A stretch of DNA of 64,000 bases from Ketobacter sp963922875 (GCA_963922875.1 CAWUJH010000007.1:62001-126000), one strand, 5' to 3'. Counted from the first letter of the stretch, positions 1 to 8,330 are shown. Notes: generated by a model from the sequence alone, not told the origin. Translations and numbers: made by a program.

Positions 1-1683
1 CTTGAGAGCATCATCGAGGCTACAATTATTGCGCTCTGCTTTGCGCAGGTTTTCGATGATGCTGAGCCCAAGGGCCAATTTCAGCCCTTCATCTCTGAGT
101 TCATATTTTTGCGGTTCTCCGGGCACCGAACGATAAAAGCGACCTTCGGCAACCGCTGGGATTTCGGATTCGAAGATATACAGATCGTCTTTTACCTGAG
201 TGGTCACGCGGTTGGACAGCTCTTTCGCTTGCGCTCGCAAATGAGCGATGAAGTCGGTAGGATGTTCGCCAAAATCCTCTTTGATGCCTGCCATGATGTG
301 CTCGAAGAGAAGACGCTCGACGCTCAGCTCTTCAAAGGCCGCGACGTCACCACCAAAAACGTCCAGCGCGATCGATAGAATGCGTGGATTTCTCAGGAAC
401 TCTGCAACCGACGGATTCAGTTTGTTTAAAGGGGCATTGTGATGCTTGAGTATCTTGTCCCGCTCTTCGGCACTCCATTTCGGAATAATGATCTCTTCGA
501 GCGCAGAATTCAGTGCTCTCTTGACGCGTGTACCGAAGTAATGCGTACGCGCGGTGAATATGACGCGACCTCCGCGCCGATTCACATATGTAGCCACATT
601 GTCGATGATCTTGCCCCATGCTCGGCCAGGACGCTGATTGATTCCGTCAATGACCAAAATCAGGCGCGGTCGTGACGGTTTGTCCGTATCCTTCCAGGCA
701 TTCAGCCGACGCCGCCAGCGAACTTCGCTTGCTACGTCACCGGTCTGGGCGATTAGCTTTGCGATCAGCCACGTCTCTATATTTTCCTGTGTGGCCGCTT
801 CCGAGAAATCATCCGGCGTCGTAAACGCCAAAATCGGTTTGTCGGATTGTGCCAGCCATGACTGAACGACGATCCATGATTTGCCGCAGCCTTCCTCGCC
901 ATGCACACAGATGACTTCTTCGCCCGAACTATCTTTGAAATAGGGGCTGAGGACATTTACGAGATCATCGCGACCCAAAACTATGACGGCCTTGTCCTTG
1001 GTTGCAACGGGCTGGCCGAGTTCGCTGCGCGCCAGGGCCTTGTCCGAAAGTTTCTCGCCGAACCATTTGGTATTGGCCTTTTCTGCTGTGGCCATGGCAA
1101 TTCCAGGCGCATCCAGTTCTTTACGAATTGCCTGTTCGTAACGCGGGAATGCCTTGTCGGCGCGAATAGCAGCTAATGCCGTTGCTGCCATATCGGGGGC
1201 ATCGTCCGATTTGAGGTTTTCCTTCAGAAAGCCTTCGACCTTAACTCCACCCATGGCCAGCGCTACAGCCAAGCGCGGAAAATCAGGCGGCACCCAATCG
1301 AGCACAAGCACGCTAACGCCTTCTTTGGCACCGTCTGCGCGCAGATCGTCCGCAAGCTGGGCCGGCACTGTGCAGGTGGCGCCCAGAACCCAGACAAGGT
1401 CCGCGTGATCGATGTGGCGGACGAGGTCGGGGATCTTCGAGAGAACGTCTTTTCGCGGCAAGTCGTTCGTGTAGAGCTTACCCTCGAACGCGATCGCGCC
1501 TTCAAAAGCAGCCTTTCCGTCAACCCCACGTTGATAGCCGCTGCTGGCAAGCCTGAACGAAAGTCCGGTGATTGCATCAAGCGCAACCGCGATCAAACCC
1601 TCGAAACCTGCTTCCCCCGTGGCCTTAAGTTCCGACAGCGCGGTTCTCAGATTTTCGATATGTGTTTCAATGGACGTGGGCAT
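1..1683 (-). CDS. Partial STAND-like NTPase with N-terminal PD-(D/E)XK nuclease domain (runs off left edge)
   Basis: An uninterrupted minus-strand frame of 561 codons begins at ATG 1683 and is still open at base 1, so the C-terminus is missing. Residues 26-71 read like an Mrr-type nuclease core: E28 in a GFEGLIA helix, then GVD (D55) and FEGK (E67, K69) before LY. A P-loop GEEGCGKS lies at 262-269, a Walker-B-like LILVIDG ending near D346, and VIFTART (R379) resembles a STAND/AP-ATPase sensor arginine. Nuclease followed by STAND NTPase, usually with C-terminal repeats, is the layout of Avs-type anti-phage proteins, in which phage-protein sensing activates the effector. The family assignment is my inference; the missing half would hold the sensor. 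The gene looks more GC-rich than its downstream flank. An alternative is another NACHT/AAA protein with a restriction-like domain. Confidence 0.75.
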   Translation of the reverse strand, partial: MPTSIETHIENLRTALSELKATGEAGFEGLIAVALDAITGLSFRLASSGYQRGVDGKAAFEGAIAFEGKLYTNDLPRKDVLSKIPDLVRHIDHADLVWVLGATCTVPAQLADDLRADGAKEGVSVLVLDWVPPDFPRLAVALAMGGVKVEGFLKENLKSDDAPDMAATALAAIRADKAFPRYEQAIRKELDAPGIAMATAEKANTKWFGEKLSDKALARSELGQPVATKDKAVIVLGRDDLVNVLSPYFKDSSGEEVICVHGEEGCGKSWIVVQSWLAQSDKPILAFTTPDDFSEAATQENIETWLIAKLIAQTGDVASEVRWRRRLNAWKDTDKPSRPRLILVIDGINQRPGRAWGKIIDNVATYVNRRGGRVIFTARTHYFGTRVKRALNSALEEIIIPKWSAEERDKILKHHNAPLNKLNPSVAEFLRNPRILSIALDVFGGDVAAFEELSVERLLFEHIMAGIKEDFGEHPTDFIAHLRAQAKELSNRVTTQVKDDLYIFESEIPAVAEGRFYRSVPGEPQKYELRDEGLKLALGLSIIENLRKAERNNCSLDDALK

Positions 1684-2226
1684 TTGCGTTCTTCTCTAAT
1701 TGTGTCCTTACAGCTTCGAGATTAAGTCATTTTGCCGCGGAGGGGGCAAGTCCAGCATTACCCGTCGACATCCGATTATACAACGCACCAATTCATCCAC
1801 ATGCTTGATCAGGGAAGATCAACCGACAAACGCGTTTGACATCACATGGAAGCTTCCCTCGTAAACTCGGTATCGACAAAATACAGATAGACCATTTATC
1901 GTCCTTAGTGACCTCAATCAGTATCGAACGGCCTTCCACCCTGATTGGTAGCAAGGTCGACTATAGAGCGGTTAGCGGTCGTTGCGCTTCATTTAGTCGA
2001 ATGGCCACTTTGGGTCGCTTTCAGTCCTTTAACCAGAATAATACCAAGATCTCCAACCAGCAGCTTATGACCCCATACGTAATCTCAAAGTAGAGTGTTG
2101 GGGCAGAGTAACAGTAGCGAGTGGAGAGCTGTAATATCACAACAATCTAACCATATGAAATATAAGCAATATTTTGATATTTGCCACTACCAAATTATGA
2201 TTTAACGTCAGCGGTCTCGTGTAATT
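1684..2226. other. Intergenic, no recognisable gene
   Basis: About 540 bases upstream of the nuclease-NTPase gene. It becomes AT-rich toward 2100-2220. A plus-strand open frame at 1836-2093 has no ribosome-binding site, no recognisable motif and low-complexity Ser/Thr/Arg content, so I do not call it a gene. The promoter of the NTPase gene must lie here, but I could not pick a convincing -35/-10 pair. Confidence 0.5.
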
Positions 2227-2448
2227 TTATGGTTTATTCCGTTGATTGACCCGAACAATTTCGTCATTTTGGCCGCAATTTGTGATCGAAACTGGCCTTA
2301 TAGCGTGGTGGGAAGTCCAAATCGTTTTTACATGTCTATATGCACGAATCTTGGTATCAGCGGTTACAAGTGGTACAGACTGATAACGCGCCAGTGCTAG
2401 GATCATCCGGTCTGCTTGGTCTGTAATCCCCCAACACCTGCCACTCAC
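2227..2448 (-). pseudogene. VapC-type PIN toxin remnant (C-terminal end only)
   Basis: The frame contains ADRMILALARYQSVPLVTAD followed by TKIRAYRHVKTIW, which is the C-terminal signature of VapC PIN ribonucleases (DPADRxIxATA, then pLVTaDxxI and vxTiW). The N-terminal part with LLDTH/DTN and the other acidic active-site residues is absent: the sequence directly upstream is the antitoxin gene in another frame. The listed ATG is fortuitous. The tail beyond KTIW is longer than usual, suggesting the original stop is also lost. It should not encode an active ribonuclease. Confidence 0.7.
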
Positions 2449-2659
2449 CCTCAGCGACAGGATCGGTTGGCTCTGAATATTCAGTCACGCTACCTTTGAG
2501 CACTTCCAGAGGGCTGCGCTCAGTTTTTCGATACTGGCGCACCTCAATAGTAGGAACCCCGTGGTCGGTCACAATCACCGGATCACCGCTGGACTCAATC
2601 TGCCGAAAAAGCTCCAGCGCCTTTGCCTTGAATTGAGACTTTGAAACCTGATCTTGCAT
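2357..2659 (-). CDS. Phd/YefM-family antitoxin with frameshifted C-terminal extension
   Basis: Residues 1-50 (MQDQVSKSQFKAKALELFRQ onward, with GDPVIVTDHGVPTIEV) match the DNA-binding fold of Phd/YefM antitoxins, and the PVAEGEW motif near the end is typical of the toxin-binding tail of those paired with VapC. I chose ATG 2659 over ATG 2677 because it follows AGG by 8 bases and leaves the upstream dyad outside the gene. After WQVL the frame runs out of frame through the toxin remnant for about 25 residues. The partner toxin has lost its N-terminal two thirds, so this is now probably an orphan antitoxin. Confidence 0.75.
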   Translation of the reverse strand: MQDQVSKSQFKAKALELFRQIESSGDPVIVTDHGVPTIEVRQYRKTERSPLEVLKGSVTEYSEPTDPVAEGEWQVLGDYRPSRPDDPSTGALSVCTTCNR

Positions 2660-2667
2660 AAATCTAC

Positions 2668-2730
2668 CTATAGTCATATCACTATAGTTATCCGTATATC
2701 TAGAAAATGACTAGTTCAAGTAGTCATTTT
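2668..2730. promoter_or_regulatory. Two dyads upstream of the Phd-like antitoxin (operator and/or Rho-gene terminator)
   Basis: CTATAGT-CATATC-ACTATAG (2668-2687) is a perfect 7-bp dyad nine bases from the antitoxin start. AAAATGACTA-GTTCAAG-TAGTCATTTT (2704-2730) is a perfect 10-bp dyad. They share a TAGTCA/TGACTA core, as repeated Phd-type operators do. The second also lies 3' of the Rho-like gene and carries A/T tracts in its stem, so it could instead terminate that transcript. Confidence 0.5.
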
Positions 2731-2817
2731 TTCTGTTGTAGTTCAGGCGAGGCCAACCTGATGGCCAGAAGCGAACGTAGCGTGACACTTTAGATAAACT
2801 CCTACATTTCGTGTCAT

Positions 2818-3771
2818 TCAACTGCCCCATTGATCCAACAGCTCGGCGTTCGTTGGGTATTTTTCAAGTAACTCGACCAGTCTCCTGGCACCCTCAACAG
2901 GCTTAAGGTTACCTAGCGCCCTGCGTAATTGTCTGACCTTTTCAATATCTTTTGAATCTAGAAGAAGCTCCTCGCGGCGCGTGCTACTCTTTGCAATATC
3001 CAGCGCGGGAAAAATTCGCTGATTCGCTATCTCGCGTGACAAGACAAGTTCCATATTGCCCGTGCCCTTGAATTCTTCAAATATAACCTGATCCATCCGA
3101 CTGCCGGTATCAACGAGCACTGTTGCGAGAATGGTAAGTGATCCACCACCTTCAATCTTTCTGGCAGCACCAAACAATTTTCGTGGTATTTCCATTGCCC
3201 TGGTGTCAATTCCGCCCGACATTGTACGGCCACCGCTCTTCTGCTCTGCATTATGTATTCGTGCAAGCCGCGTGAGTGAATCAATCACAATCATCACATT
3301 CTGACCTTCGCCAGCCTCCCGACGGGCCGTATCAAGCAAGTCGTTCGCTACGCGAACGTGCCGATCATAACTTTCATCGGAGGAAGAAGCATGTACCTGC
3401 GCCGGGACGCTACGCTTAAAATCCGTTACCTCTTCCGGACGCTCATCAATAAGCAACGCATAGAGCCTTATATCAGGATACGCTTTGCCCACTGCCTGGC
3501 AAATATGCTTCAAAATCGTCGTTTTCCCGGACCCCGGTGGAGCAACAATCAAACCTCGCTGCCCCATTCCAATTGGCGTGATCAAATCCATGGAACGCAC
3601 AGTAAGCTGCTGAGAGCCTGATTCAAGACGAATCTGCTCAAAAGGATTAATGGCGGTACCCGTTAGAAAGCCCTTTTGCAGGTCGCTTTGAGAGACACCG
3701 TCGGCCATCTTATCTAAGGGCTTGGAATCTTTATTTCGTTTAACGTTTAAAGTTAGTATTTTTTTCACCAT
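2818..3771 (-). CDS. Short Rho-like ATPase lacking the N-terminal RNA-binding domain
   Basis: The 317-residue protein covers only the ring-ATPase part of transcription termination factor Rho. Seen are GQRGLIVAPPGSGKTT (P-loop about 78-85), LLIDERPEEVT, MIVIDSLTRLAR (Walker B), GGIDTRAMEIPRKLFGAARK, GGSLTILATVLVDTGSRMD, FKGTGNMEL and an R-loop region RIFPALDIAKSSTRREELLL. Canonical Rho is about 420 residues and opens with a helical and an OB-fold domain that capture C-rich RNA; here about 60 unrelated basic residues replace them. ATG 3771 is preferred, though an in-frame TTG at 3804 would add 11 residues. It is probably a paralogue rather than the housekeeping copy, possibly a divergent ring NTPase. 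Secondary RNA-contacting loops appear kept, so RNA translocation remains possible. Confidence 0.85.
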   Translation of the reverse strand: MVKKILTLNVKRNKDSKPLDKMADGVSQSDLQKGFLTGTAINPFEQIRLESGSQQLTVRSMDLITPIGMGQRGLIVAPPGSGKTTILKHICQAVGKAYPDIRLYALLIDERPEEVTDFKRSVPAQVHASSSDESYDRHVRVANDLLDTARREAGEGQNVMIVIDSLTRLARIHNAEQKSGGRTMSGGIDTRAMEIPRKLFGAARKIEGGGSLTILATVLVDTGSRMDQVIFEEFKGTGNMELVLSREIANQRIFPALDIAKSSTRREELLLDSKDIEKVRQLRRALGNLKPVEGARRLVELLEKYPTNAELLDQWGS

Positions 3772-3804
3772 GATATTGGTCTTCAGCTCTGGATTAATTA
3801 ACAA

Positions 3805-4089
3805 CTAGCGCAAGGATATCACTATATGTTTACAACACTAACCCAGCTAACCAAACCCACTGAAAAAAGACCAATAGAGGTTTAAAATGAGGGTGGTCAA
3901 AGAAAGTTAGTAACGGGTAACTAAATTATCAGGAGGACTAAAATATTTTTTCCGCTGTATACGGAGTTATGTTTTAATTCTGAATACCGTGAAAAACATG
4001 CCAGAACGAATCCCGTTAAAAGTGCAGTACGCGCTGGAGCCAAACAGAAAACGGGCTAAGAACAATCTTCTCGCCCCCTGAAAAGCGCT
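3805..4089. other. Intergenic, no gene seen
   Basis: Upstream region of the Rho-like gene and downstream of the EF-hand gene terminator. No open frame with a ribosome-binding site and no convincing structured element were found in it. Confidence 0.4.
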
Positions 4090-4110
4090 GAGGCGGGATA
4101 AACCCGCCTC
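4090..4110 (-). terminator. Hairpin terminator of the EF-hand gene
   Basis: GAGGCGGG-ATAAA-CCCGCCTC forms a perfect 8-bp GC-rich stem with a 5-base loop, about 27 bases past the stop of the EF-hand gene. On the minus strand it is followed shortly by a TTTT run. Confidence 0.7.
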
Positions 4111-4136
4111 GATTCGTTATCCACGCATTTCAAGTT

Positions 4137-4493
4137 TTACTCGCCTTCCACCTGATCATGCATCGTGTCTTTGTGCTTATTAACGGGGCTGGTGGAGCCA
4201 GGTGAATAGCGAACGAACTCATAGTAGCTTAACATATTGTCATCGTTCACATCGATGACTTCGAAGCTGTCTTTGATTGCGCCTTCACCCGCCTCGCCCT
4301 TAGAAATATACTGATCATTGTTGCTATCCAAACGATCGAACGCCGTCTTCTTATTACTTGCTTCATGAACTGCGGATTCGTCACTTGCACCCATAGGTCG
4401 GTCAACATCAGGGCTACTTTGATCATTCATTGAGCCTGCCAATGCCGTTGAGCCTAAGATTGATGCTACTGTAAGTGCTAATAGCTTTTTCAT
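4137..4493 (-). CDS. Exported EF-hand calcium-binding protein
   Basis: This 118-residue protein has a signal peptide (MKKLLALTVASILGSTALAG) followed by two EF-hand loops with correctly spaced ligands: D56-S-N-N-D60...E67 and D81-V-N-D-D85...E92. The rest is acidic and of low complexity. It most likely binds calcium in the periplasm or outside the cell; whether it buffers calcium or regulates a partner cannot be told. It has its own terminator and no operon partner. Confidence 0.85.
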   Translation of the reverse strand: MKKLLALTVASILGSTALAGSMNDQSSPDVDRPMGASDESAVHEASNKKTAFDRLDSNNDQYISKGEAGEGAIKDSFEVIDVNDDNMLSYYEFVRYSPGSTSPVNKHKDTMHDQVEGE

Positions 4494-4972
4494 AGTAGGT
4501 TCCCTCTATTTACTGTTATTTAAAAAACTGCTGCCAACATCACTAAAATCGTTGGCCAGGATCACAACCGTAATAAAAGCAACCCCTGTGCCACGCTGAA
4601 ATATACATATTTAATTTTGCTTGCAGCCCGCTAACTACGGGGCCTGCATCGAAATGCCAGTGGGCTAAGTCGGCAATTTTCAACCCTCAGCCCCCCTGTA
4701 AATTTAGAGAACTCTATGTAATATTTTCAATTTACACAGGATGAATTCCATGACACTTGTTGTGACGACGCACACAAGTTTGATATGAATACCGATTATT
4801 CGAACACCCTCAGCCATGGAAGCCTTTCAATCAAGGTGAAATTAAAACGAATCAAGTACGCTATTTACAGAACCGATTGAAAGGCAAATCAACCCCTTCA
4901 CCTATTGGGCTTAACACCCTATTTTGCTTAGCATTACCTCCTATCCGGCAAGGTTATGGCTTTCAGATCTCG
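4494..4972. other. Intergenic, no gene seen
   Basis: About 480 bases between hipA and the EF-hand gene. No open frame has coding character. It must hold the EF-hand promoter. A weak dyad ACTTGT/ACAAGT occurs near 4755-4780 but is too short to interpret. Confidence 0.4.
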
Positions 4973-6208
4973 CTAAATACTAAAAGCAGGTGACATCAAT
5001 TGCTGTTCGTTTCGACTGATCCCAATGCTTTTTGCAACTGACTCCCATTGACGAACACTTGCCAACACCTCATTTTTAATTTTAACGGCTTCGTTTTCTT
5101 CTAACTGGAAAAATTCGATCACGTCCATTGCCAGGTCGTAATTCAAACTATTGTCGTCATCAGTAATATTCAGGTGCAACCCATTAGAAGGGGTGACAGG
5201 ATTTATATCGTATGCAGGCGACAGGGTCCATCCACCTTTCTGAAAGATAAAACCATGATTCCTTAAATGGTCATCGGTGTTGGAAACAGCGATGTTAAAA
5301 ACGATTCGGCGCCATAACTGCGCCAAATCATTTTTAGTATTAGAACCATGCTCTGTAAGAAACTGGGCCAGCTCAAGATAACTGGCATCGTAATATCCAT
5401 CATGGTAACCCAGCTGTGTTATTGCTGACGTAAAATGTAAGCGGCTCGTTTCAGTACGGTCAAACCGTTGCGTTAAGAATGTATGGTGCTGACTATTAAA
5501 CTTTTCAATCCGGCAAGGTGCCATATCAATCCCCGCCTTCAGAGCAAGCAGATACGCTAAAAACTCCCAGGCAGCGATGTCATAGTCATCATGTCGACTA
5601 GGAAACTTGGCGATCCACAAATGATTATTATCATCGACTACGCTAGCTTTTGGACGAGCGCCACCCAATGAAGAACCTGGTGACATCAACACGTATAGCC
5701 ACTTCAGATATTCTGGATCATCGCTATCACTTGTTTCGACTTGTTGAGCGGCATACTCAAGCTCTCTCAACGAAGAGATAGGAGGTGCAGCCAATCCTTC
5801 ATCGTTATCCAGAAATTCTCCATCCAGTGATCGCTTGAACCGCAATGCGCCCTGCCGGTATAGGTCATGCACACCTAGAAGATAATCAATTTCATAAAGT
5901 ACGCGGGGACGCCTTTCTTCCTGACGTGCAACGATAGCTTCACGGCGCTTCATCAACAATCGGCCCCAGCGGTCAGGGCAGGAATCCAGAAAGACTCGAA
6001 AGTTATTGGAGTCCGCATTGTGTTGTTCACCTGAAAACAATTGGAGTTCTGGATCGATTTCCTGCGCATTAGGACGCTGCAACCAGGCCTCATCGTAGCT
6101 AAAGCTGAAATGCTCTTTGTTTTTGGTAACGGCTGAACGCAAGGTTCCCACCAAAGCAGGCTCGTTGAATTCCTCCCAATCGGCAAATACAAAAATCTCG
6201 GTGTTCAT
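4973..6208 (-). CDS. hipA: HipA-family Ser/Thr kinase toxin
   Basis: The 411 residues have the HipA layout. Seen are the glycine-rich ATP loop SPGSSLGGARPKASV (about 176-190), LWIAKF with a candidate ATP lysine K201, the catalytic loop NTDDHLRNHGF (310-320) and a DFG-equivalent aspartate in LSPAYDINP (D334). E. coli HipA phosphorylates glutamyl-tRNA synthetase and causes growth arrest; other HipA kinases have other targets, so the substrate here is unknown. The ATG overlaps the hipB stop in ATGA, giving translational coupling and the usual antitoxin-first order. All key kinase residues are present, so the toxin should be active. Confidence 0.92.
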   Translation of the reverse strand: MNTEIFVFADWEEFNEPALVGTLRSAVTKNKEHFSFSYDEAWLQRPNAQEIDPELQLFSGEQHNADSNNFRVFLDSCPDRWGRLLMKRREAIVARQEERRPRVLYEIDYLLGVHDLYRQGALRFKRSLDGEFLDNDEGLAAPPISSLRELEYAAQQVETSDSDDPEYLKWLYVLMSPGSSLGGARPKASVVDDNNHLWIAKFPSRHDDYDIAAWEFLAYLLALKAGIDMAPCRIEKFNSQHHTFLTQRFDRTETSRLHFTSAITQLGYHDGYYDASYLELAQFLTEHGSNTKNDLAQLWRRIVFNIAVSNTDDHLRNHGFIFQKGGWTLSPAYDINPVTPSNGLHLNITDDDNSLNYDLAMDVIEFFQLEENEAVKIKNEVLASVRQWESVAKSIGISRNEQQLMSPAFSI

Positions 6209-6510
6209 TTATGTTTGCTCATCAACTTAATATCCTGGAGCTTGCGACCTAGCTCGTCGTCACTGGCAACCTTAGCCAGGTCTTCCACCAACCCCAGCAC
6301 ACCCAGCACAGCCACGTAATGACCCAAAGAAACCTTAGGGTCACCGTGTTCGATCTTGCGAATGGTCAAACGGGAAAGCCCTGTGCGCTCTGAAATCAGA
6401 GTTTGGGTATAGTTACGGCGTTTTCGCGCCAATTGGATGTTCTCTCCGAGCTGAGAAAGCACCTTCTGGCTTTTCGGGAAAACAACAGCGCTTCGCTTAG
6501 AACTGGACAT
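6205..6510 (-). CDS. hipB: HipB-family XRE antitoxin/repressor
   Basis: The 101-residue form from ATG 6510 carries an XRE helix-turn-helix (LGENIQLARKRRNYTQTLIS, then ERTGLSRLTIRKIEHGD). This is typical of HipB, which binds HipA and represses the operon. Longer in-frame starts at 6534 and 6630 would place the operators and promoter inside the gene and add a hydrophobic stretch unlike HipB, so I reject them. No strong Shine-Dalgarno precedes 6510. The stop overlaps the hipA start. Confidence 0.88.
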   Translation of the reverse strand: MSSSKRSAVVFPKSQKVLSQLGENIQLARKRRNYTQTLISERTGLSRLTIRKIEHGDPKVSLGHYVAVLGVLGLVEDLAKVASDDELGRKLQDIKLMSKHK

Positions 6511-6515
6511 ATCGG

Positions 6516-6580
6516 TGGTCACTATATTTACCATTAACTTCAATATTGGTAAGTATAGTGACCATACAGCAAGGAGTAAA
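6516..6580 (-). promoter_or_regulatory. hipBA promoter with two TGGT-N10-ACCA operators
   Basis: TGGTCACTATATTTACCA (6516-6533) and TGGTAAGTATAGTGACCA (6547-6564) are each TGGT-N10-ACCA dyads and are also reverse complements of each other with one mismatch, with centres 31 bp apart (about three helical turns). On the minus strand TATACT (6552-6557) and TTTACT (6575-6580) are separated by 17 bases, making a sigma70-type promoter whose -10 lies inside the upstream operator. HipB bound at both sites would block the promoter. Confidence 0.8.
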
Positions 6581-6653
6581 GCTGTGAAGTGGAACTTACC
6601 GTTATCAATTACGCAGATTTTGATAAGCACAGGTTCCAGGCTTTATGCTGGTT

Positions 6654-8330
6654 CTACCCCGTTAACGGCACATCAAACCCTTCCCCAATGGGGTTCAACC
6701 CCTTGCTCTTTGCCGCCGCATCAAAAGCATCCCGCTCACTAGAGGCTTGACTGTCGTTGGTATTGATTAAAATCTGTAGCGATTGCAAGCTACTGTCGGC
6801 CTGCATGGCTTCTTTCACTGCATCAATAATCAATCCCGCAGCCTGCTGTCGCAAGGTTTCTTTATTGCCTGTGCCGGCATAGGCATTGGTTGACAGCATG
6901 GTAATGCGAAAATTCTGAATGGCTGCAGGTGGATGCTGTTTGTTCCAGGCGGCAATGCCCGTTAAGGCATCAAGATAAATCTGCTTGTAGCCCTGGGTAT
7001 CGGTAATACCGGACGCCCCTAACATGGGCCCCACGGAATAGACCATAGCGTACACATGGTTACCCACTGGAGGAGCGCCCGGCGTTAGAGGAATGATCAA
7101 TGATGTCAGCCTATCCTGGCGGGGTGATGAGGCTGCTGCATCAGCCGCAAAACTGCCTGCGCCGTATTTAGTATCGTAAGCGGTTTTAAGGGCCTTGTTG
7201 ACGGCCTGAATTTGCCCCGCCTGAGTTAGCTTGCTCTTGAACGCACCATTGAGAAAACCGCCATCCACCTGATAATAAATCCCTGGATTAGTGCTGCCGG
7301 CATTTTGTGTGGCCAGACTGCCCTTCACCACCGGCGAATCCGCCACGACATCCACCCAGGTTGTGGCTGTGGTTTCATAAAGAAAACGCGCCATGTTGGC
7401 AGCTTTTGTGCCCAAACTACCCGGCACCAATTGGCGTTTCTTTCCGGTATTCGCGGGTGCAGGCGCGGGTGATGCTTCATGGGGATGCTTATTCAAGCCA
7501 TGGGTTGTGGCTTGGTAGGCTGCGATAAAGGTTTGAAACTGTTTTACTTGCTCAAAGGAAGTGTATCCCAATCCAGCGGCAGCCCGCAGCCTTCGCAGCT
7601 CTTTGGCAAAGGCCATATTGCGAGCCCTGGCATCATCGGGGTGATCAGCGGTGGCTTTTTTTAAGGCGCGCGCCTCAGAATGCTGGAAGGCATCGTCGAG
7701 ATTGGCAACAATAGATTGCGTTTTTTTCACGCCGTCTTTCAGGCTGGCCTCAAAGCGAGACCGGACCCGAATATCGCCCTGCATCCACTGCTCGCCACCT
7801 TTACCATCCATCACCGCCGAATATTGCAACATGGCCAAGCATTGGCTGTGATAAGCGGTACGAGCCATAAAATAAATTGGCAGCGATTGCACGATATCAT
7901 CCTGATCTTTTTTGTTTTCAAACCAAGAAAATATTTCGTTGTAAGCATCATCAGAAACCGTCGATACAAAATTATCGATTTGACTATAAGCCCCATCCAC
8001 TTCCTTTTGATTGGACTTGTCCACTTGCGGCCAGTCTATGATGTCCTGGTTGGTTGCTTTAATGGTGAGTTGCCAGCTCTGCACCGTTGTCAATCGATCA
8101 TCCGTCTCCTGATCCCCTATTTCCTTGGCAATCTCTTCACCCAGATCGGCGATCGCTTGGGCAGTGGAATATTGAGGTGGTGGGTGGTCCTTGCCAAAAG
8201 CGTCGTAAACCGCTTGCACAATACTGAAGCCTGCGGCAATAAACGCGCCGGCCCCCGGGATAGCGTAAGCGCAGACTACCGCCTGACTGAGAACAGTATC
8301 CAGCGTATCCTGCTGGTTATCAGCGCTCAT
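6654..8330 (-). CDS. Unrecognised protein: N-terminal helical domain plus C-terminal macro-like domain
   Basis: I do not recognise this 558-residue protein. Residues 16-45 form a hydrophobic Gly/Ala-rich segment (AYAIPGAGAFIAAGFSIVQA) like the hydrophobic hairpin of alpha-helical pore-forming proteins. A mostly helical region follows to about 275, then a Pro/Ala linker (282-297). The C-terminal part (about 325-550) resembles a macro (ADP-ribose-binding) fold: PGIYYQVDGGFLNGAF, VYAMVYSVGP, a helix, NFRITMLSTNAYAGTG and a final helix RQQAAGLIIDAVKEAM. That resemblance is by pattern only. There is no signal peptide. Its ATG overlaps the stop of the upstream gene (ATGA), so the two are coupled. 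hipBA follows downstream on the same strand but has its own promoter. Confidence 0.75.
   Translation of the reverse strand: MSADNQQDTLDTVLSQAVVCAYAIPGAGAFIAAGFSIVQAVYDAFGKDHPPPQYSTAQAIADLGEEIAKEIGDQETDDRLTTVQSWQLTIKATNQDIIDWPQVDKSNQKEVDGAYSQIDNFVSTVSDDAYNEIFSWFENKKDQDDIVQSLPIYFMARTAYHSQCLAMLQYSAVMDGKGGEQWMQGDIRVRSRFEASLKDGVKKTQSIVANLDDAFQHSEARALKKATADHPDDARARNMAFAKELRRLRAAAGLGYTSFEQVKQFQTFIAAYQATTHGLNKHPHEASPAPAPANTGKKRQLVPGSLGTKAANMARFLYETTATTWVDVVADSPVVKGSLATQNAGSTNPGIYYQVDGGFLNGAFKSKLTQAGQIQAVNKALKTAYDTKYGAGSFAADAAASSPRQDRLTSLIIPLTPGAPPVGNHVYAMVYSVGPMLGASGITDTQGYKQIYLDALTGIAAWNKQHPPAAIQNFRITMLSTNAYAGTGNKETLRQQAAGLIIDAVKEAMQADSSLQSLQILINTNDSQASSERDAFDAAAKSKGLNPIGEGFDVPLTG

Noticed and set aside
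109..1725. Several plus-strand and one minus-strand frames of 60-110 codons in the left edge region
   Set aside because: They are shadows of the long minus-strand open frame that runs through base 1; their translations have no motifs.
1836..2093. 85-codon plus-strand frame
   Set aside because: No ribosome-binding site, no motif, Ser/Thr/Arg-rich composition typical of non-coding DNA.
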